From: Amycolatopsis coloradensis
Lineage (GTDB): Bacteria; Actinomycetota; Actinomycetes; Mycobacteriales; Pseudonocardiaceae
Assembly (NCBI RefSeq): GCF_037997115.1
Contig: NZ_CP150484.1
Span: forward strand, 5,254,023-5,310,398
Direction: 5' to 3'
Length of the DNA: 56,376 nt
Shown here: positions 53,048-56,376 of the stretch, one piece after another
Position numbering within the stretch: the stretch's first letter is position 1
How the letters are laid out: every line of letters starts with the position of its first letter
The notes under the pieces: model-generated
The model's input: the letters and a program-made list of their open reading frames with translations, nothing else
Told to the model about the DNA's origin: nothing
The model's database searches: none
Program-made: the position numbers and the translations under genes

Positions 53048-53581
53048 GTGGAGGCCGAGTGGCCGAGGGAATCGTTGATCGTGGCGGCGCAGGGCGGGGA
53101 CGCGTCCGCCATCGCCGCCCTGGTCTCGGGTTCCCATCCGCATGTGCAGCGGTTCGCGCGGTCGCTGTGTGCTTCGCCGGAGGACGCGGAGGATTCGGCG
53201 CAGGAGGCGCTGATCATCCTGTACCGGAAGATCGGCACGCTGCGTGCCACGGGTGCGCTCGCGTCGTGGATGTTCCGGATCGTGCGCAACGAATGCCTGC
53301 GGCGGGCCCGCCGGGTGGTACGTGGTGCGGGTCCGGCGGATTCCGTCGCGGTGGTTTCGGCCGAGGAAGACGCGTTGGATCGGCTGGAGGCGCAGCGGGT
53401 GGCCGCGGCGATCGCCGAGTTGCCCGCCGACCAGCGTCGCGTCTTGATCATGCGTGACATCCAGGGGCATTCGGGCCGGGCGGTCGCCGACGCGCTCGGT
53501 CTGAGCACGGCCGCGATGAAGTCCCGGCTGCACCGTGCGCGGGCGACGGTCCGTGTCTTTCTCGACGACCCCGCTTCCTGA
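53048..53581 (+). CDS. ECF sigma factor
   Basis: A 177-aa ECF sigma factor. Region 2 (VQRFARSLCASPEDAEDSAQEALIILYRKI) and region 4 (LPADQRRVLIMRDIQGHSGRAVADALGLSTAAMKSRLHRARATV) are complete. GTG 53048 has GGAGGAGG upstream. No anti-sigma gene adjoins it; the following redoxin could be a regulated partner. Confidence 0.92.
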   Translation: MEAEWPRESLIVAAQGGDASAIAALVSGSHPHVQRFARSLCASPEDAEDSAQEALIILYRKIGTLRATGALASWMFRIVRNECLRRARRVVRGAGPADSVAVVSAEEDALDRLEAQRVAAAIAELPADQRRVLIMRDIQGHSGRAVADALGLSTAAMKSRLHRARATVRVFLDDPAS

Positions 53582-53601
53582 CCTTCTTTTGAGGAGTTTT
53601 C

Positions 53602-54060
53602 ATGCTCGAAATCGGTTCCACGGTCCCTGATGTCGCGCTGGAGGACACGACCGGGCAGGTCGTGCGGCTTTCGGAGTTCCGCGGTACGGCAAGCGTGCTG
53701 ATCTATTTCATGCGCTCGACCACCTGTCCTGTGTGCACCGGCCATGTGAAGGACCTGGCGGCGCGGTCCGAGGAGCTGGCGGCGGCCGGTGTGCGGGTGT
53801 TGGTGGCGGTTCCCGAAGGCCGGGCGGAGGCCAAGGCGTGGCGAGCGAAGCGCGGGTTGTCGCTCCGGGTGGTCTCGGGCCGGGACGGCACGCCGCATGA
53901 GGCGTTCGGGCTGGCGAAGAAGATGCTGCAGCAGTCGGGCAGTGTGCTGATCGACCGGGACGGGGTGGTCCGGCATGCCCATGCGGCGACCATGCCGACC
54001 AGTGCTTACGACAGGAAGGGCATCGCCAAGGCAGTGGAAGGGCTCGCCGGGGTGCGTTGA
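53602..54060 (+). CDS. Peroxiredoxin / AhpC-TSA family redoxin
   Basis: A 152-aa thioredoxin-fold protein without a signal peptide. STTCPVCTGHVKDL carries a CxxC motif at the peroxidatic-cysteine position. GSVLIDRDGVVRHAHAA is the C-terminal strand region. It probably reduces peroxides or thiols in the cytosol. It lies 20 bp after the sigma gene with GAGGAG upstream, so one transcript is likely, linking it to redox stress. Confidence 0.87.
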   Translation: MLEIGSTVPDVALEDTTGQVVRLSEFRGTASVLIYFMRSTTCPVCTGHVKDLAARSEELAAAGVRVLVAVPEGRAEAKAWRAKRGLSLRVVSGRDGTPHEAFGLAKKMLQQSGSVLIDRDGVVRHAHAATMPTSAYDRKGIAKAVEGLAGVR

Positions 54061-54092
54061 CTGAAGGTGTGAATCAGTGCTTCACTTCTTGG

Positions 54093-54698
54093 GTGCCGTA
54101 TCGCCGTACACCGAAGGTCCAGGAGCGCCTGGACGCCCAGCGTGACGCCGTCCTCGCCGCCGCCGTGGAGCAATTGGCCGAGCGCGGGTACGCGGGTTGC
54201 TCGGTGTCGGCGGTGGCCGAACGGGCGGGCGTGGCGGTCGGGAGCGTGTACCGCCACTACCCCACCAAGGCCGCCCTGGTCGTGGAGTTGTTCCGCAAGG
54301 TCGTCACGCGTGAGGTCGAGGCGGTGCGCGAGGTGTCGGAGCGGCCTGGCACGCCGGCCGAGCGGGTCGTAGCGGTCTTCGACACCTTCGCGAGCCGGGC
54401 GCTGAAGACCCCGCGAATGGCGTACGCGCTGCTCGCCGAGCCCGTCGACGCGCCGATCGAGGCCGAGCGGCTGGTGTTCCGGCGGGCCTTTCGTGACGTC
54501 GTGGCCCAGCTCGTGGCCGACGGCGTCCGGTCCGGGGTGCTGCCCGCCCAGGACGCGGACGTCACCGCGGCGGCGCTCGTCGGGGCGGCCGCCGAGGTGC
54601 TGATCGGCCCGTTGACCACCGGCAGCGCGGACGAGGTGTCCGGGCTGCGCACTTTCGTCCTGCGTTCCTTGGGAGGTTCCGATGCCGAGCACTCATGA
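54093..54698 (+). CDS. TetR-family transcriptional regulator
   Basis: About 201 residues. The N-terminal HTH (AVAERAGVAVGSVYRHYPTKAALVVELF) is followed by a helical effector domain. GTG 54093 starts the normal family N-terminus (PYRRTPKVQERLDAQRDAVL); TTG 54057, overlapping the redoxin stop as TTGA, and GTG 54069 are alternatives. It overlaps the acyl-CoA dehydrogenase gene by 17 bp and probably controls it. Confidence 0.88.
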   Translation: MPYRRTPKVQERLDAQRDAVLAAAVEQLAERGYAGCSVSAVAERAGVAVGSVYRHYPTKAALVVELFRKVVTREVEAVREVSERPGTPAERVVAVFDTFASRALKTPRMAYALLAEPVDAPIEAERLVFRRAFRDVVAQLVADGVRSGVLPAQDADVTAAALVGAAAEVLIGPLTTGSADEVSGLRTFVLRSLGGSDAEHS

Positions 54699-56301
54699 GG
54701 TCACCAATCAGGTCCCGCCGCTGGCGGAGTACGACGTCGCCGCCGATCCGGCCTTGCTGGAAGGGCTGGAACGGGCGGGCGCGGGCTGGGCGGTGGCCGA
54801 GGTCCACGCCCTCGGCAGGCTGGCCGGGAGCGAGCAGGTTCAGGATTGGGGCAGGCTGGTCAACGAGAACGAGCCGGTGCTGCGGACGCACGACCGGGTC
54901 GGGAACCGGATCGACGAGGTCGAGTTCCACCCGCACTGGCACGATCTGATGGACGTCGCGGTGTCCTATGGGCTGCATGCGGCAGCGTGGCGGGATTCCC
55001 GGCCGGGCGCGCACGCGGCACGGGCGGCGAAGATGTACGTCTGGGGCCAGGTCGACGCGGGGCACACGTGCCCGATTTCGATGACGTACGCGGCGGTTCC
55101 GGCGTTGCGGTTCAACCCCGAGCTGTCCGCGCGGTACGAGCCGTTGCTGGCGGCGACGGAGTACGACTTCGGGTTGCGTGAGCCAAGTTCGAAGCGTGGG
55201 CTCATCGCCGGGATGTCGATGACGGAGAAACAGGGCGGTTCCGACGTCCGGGCGAACACGACCACGGCGCGTCCGCTCGGGGACGGCAGCTATGTGATCG
55301 TCGGGCACAAGTGGTTCACCTCGGCGCCGATGTCGGACATGTTCCTGACGCTGGCGCAGGCGCCGGGCGGGCTGTCGTGCTTCCTGCTCCCCCGGGTCCT
55401 GCCGGATGGCACGCGCAACGGGATCCGGTTGCAGCGGCTGAAGGACAAGCTGGGCAACCGGTCCAACGCGTCGTCGGAGATCGAGTACGACGAGGCGATC
55501 GGCTGGCTGATCGGCGAGGAAGGCCGCGGGGTGCGCACCATCATCGAGATGGTGAACAACACCCGGCTGGACTGCGCGGTCGGGAGCGCGGCGGGCATGC
55601 GGTACGGCGCCGTGCGGGCGGTCCACCACGCGCGGCATCGGCAGGCGTTCGGGGCGAATCTGGTGGATCAGCCGTTGATGGGCAACGTGCTCGCGGACCT
55701 CGTCGTGGAGTCCGAGGCGGCGACGACGGTCGGGATGCGGCTCGCGTCGGCGACCGACCGGCCGGAGGACGAGCAGGAGCAGGCGTTCCGGCGGCTGGGG
55801 CTGGCGGTGACGAAGTACTGGGTGTGCAAACGCGGTCCGTCGCATGCGGTGGAGGCGCTGGAATGCCTTGGCGGGAACGGGTACGTCGAAGAGTCGGGGA
55901 TGCCGCGGCTCTACCGTGAGGCTCCGCTGATGTCGATCTGGGAGGGCTCGGGCAATGTCGCGGCGCTGGACGCGCTGCGGGCGATGGCGAAGCAGCCGGA
56001 GTCGGTGGCGGCGTATTTCGCGGAGGTCGAGCGGGCGTCCGGTGCCGACACGCGGCTGGACGACGCGGTGGGCAGGCTGCGCAAGGAACTGTCGGATCTG
56101 TCGGACATCGAGTACCGGGCGCGGCGGCTGGTCGAGTCGATGGCGCTCGTGCTGCAGGGTTCGTTGCTGGTGCGGCACGGGACGCCGGCGGTGGCCGACG
56201 CGTTCTGCGCGTCGCGGCTGGGCGGCGACTGGGGCGTCGCGTTCGGGACGCTTCCGTCCGGAGTGGACACGCGGGCGATCATCGCCCGTGCGGAGGTCTG
56301 A
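54682..56301 (+). CDS. Acyl-CoA dehydrogenase, AidB-like
   Basis: A 539-aa flavoprotein. AidB features are visible: the long N-terminal domain (VTNQVPPLAEYDVAADPALLEGL), MSMTEKQGGSDVRANTT, LGGNGYVEESGMPRLYREAP and the C-terminal helical bundle. AidB is part of the alkylation response in E. coli and binds DNA; actinobacterial relatives may instead be catabolic dehydrogenases. ATG 54682 has GGGAGG upstream. Its location after a TetR gene fits a fatty or branched acyl-CoA inducer. Confidence 0.9.
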   Translation: MPSTHEVTNQVPPLAEYDVAADPALLEGLERAGAGWAVAEVHALGRLAGSEQVQDWGRLVNENEPVLRTHDRVGNRIDEVEFHPHWHDLMDVAVSYGLHAAAWRDSRPGAHAARAAKMYVWGQVDAGHTCPISMTYAAVPALRFNPELSARYEPLLAATEYDFGLREPSSKRGLIAGMSMTEKQGGSDVRANTTTARPLGDGSYVIVGHKWFTSAPMSDMFLTLAQAPGGLSCFLLPRVLPDGTRNGIRLQRLKDKLGNRSNASSEIEYDEAIGWLIGEEGRGVRTIIEMVNNTRLDCAVGSAAGMRYGAVRAVHHARHRQAFGANLVDQPLMGNVLADLVVESEAATTVGMRLASATDRPEDEQEQAFRRLGLAVTKYWVCKRGPSHAVEALECLGGNGYVEESGMPRLYREAPLMSIWEGSGNVAALDALRAMAKQPESVAAYFAEVERASGADTRLDDAVGRLRKELSDLSDIEYRARRLVESMALVLQGSLLVRHGTPAVADAFCASRLGGDWGVAFGTLPSGVDTRAIIARAEV

Positions 56302-56335
56302 GCGGCCGGGAGGGTCGGCCTCCCGATGACAGCTC

Positions 56336-56364
56336 GTCCGTGAAGGCCTCCTTGCCTACCCTGA
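56336..56364 (-). repeat. 29-bp dispersed repeat, copy 2 (inverted)
   Basis: Exact reverse complement of 181-209. Here the inner part CCTTGCCTACC (56350-56360) also pairs with GGTAGGCAAGG (56366-56376) to give a terminator-like hairpin after the acyl-CoA dehydrogenase gene. Confidence 0.8.
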
Positions 56365-56376
56365 AGGTAGGCAAGG

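Noticed and set aside
1..56376. tRNA, rRNA or CRISPR arrays
   Set aside because: I saw no tRNA-like T-loop plus acceptor pairing, no rRNA sequence and no regularly spaced short repeats.

Overview
The window is high-GC actinobacterial DNA. Codons end mostly in G or C, start and stop codons of neighbouring genes often overlap (ATGA, GTGA, TTGA), and RbpA, T7SS-type (WXG/EspC-like) proteins, an Rpf-like hydrolase and a split Lnt/Ppm1 pair are present. The gene set and the dispersed palindromes suggest a pseudonocardial organism, most like Amycolatopsis. That genus call is inference.

Layout. 1-572: intergenic DNA with hairpin repeats. 573-7467: eight tightly coupled genes that form a complete lower pathway from 3-hydroxyanthranilate through 2-aminomuconate to pyruvate and acetyl-CoA. 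7478-9603: a LysR regulator and a divergent carboxylesterase. 9846-22557: a xyloglucan-type oligosaccharide locus. It holds a sugar ABC importer (binding protein and two permeases, no ATPase), a YicI-like GH31 alpha-xylosidase, a LacI repressor, an intracellular GH3, a secreted GH3 with extra domains and a secreted GH12. Four copies of a 14-bp palindrome (TCGAAKCGMTTCGA) sit at the promoters and probably define the LacI regulon. 22716-24443: a CPA1 Na+/H+ antiporter. 24544-26437: a five-gene cluster of two YbaB-like proteins, an EspC-like protein, a WXG-type helical protein and a 59-aa protein, closed by a strong terminator.

26438-30134 is an accessory stretch. It contains a truncated IS5-type transposase, a gene for four tandem cold-shock domains lying between IS-like inverted repeats, an acidic small protein, a small secreted protein, and nearly 1 kb of apparently non-coding DNA. 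30135-35672: KamA, an amidohydrolase, Lnt and a Ppm1-type mannosyltransferase. 35626-40901: regulatory and metabolic genes (DeoR, DUF4406, a zinc-finger/ECF/SnoaL sigma factor, SDR, LysR, DapA). 41071-44767: RbpA with a SigR-type promoter, UMF1-type MFS protein, thymidine kinase, and a secreted Rpf-like muralytic protein. 44826-47297: GDPD, an exact 260-bp tandem duplication that creates a second, truncated zinc-finger gene, and a tyrosine recombinase.

A sequence at 47825-47852 matches the actinobacterial dif consensus as I remember it, so the window probably spans the replication terminus. The three genes just to its right look shortened at their 5' ends. 49370-56301: three methyltransferases, a ProC-like reductase, a DinB protein, then an ECF sigma / redoxin / TetR / AidB-like acyl-CoA dehydrogenase group. 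A 29-bp repeat near the left end recurs inverted at the right end.
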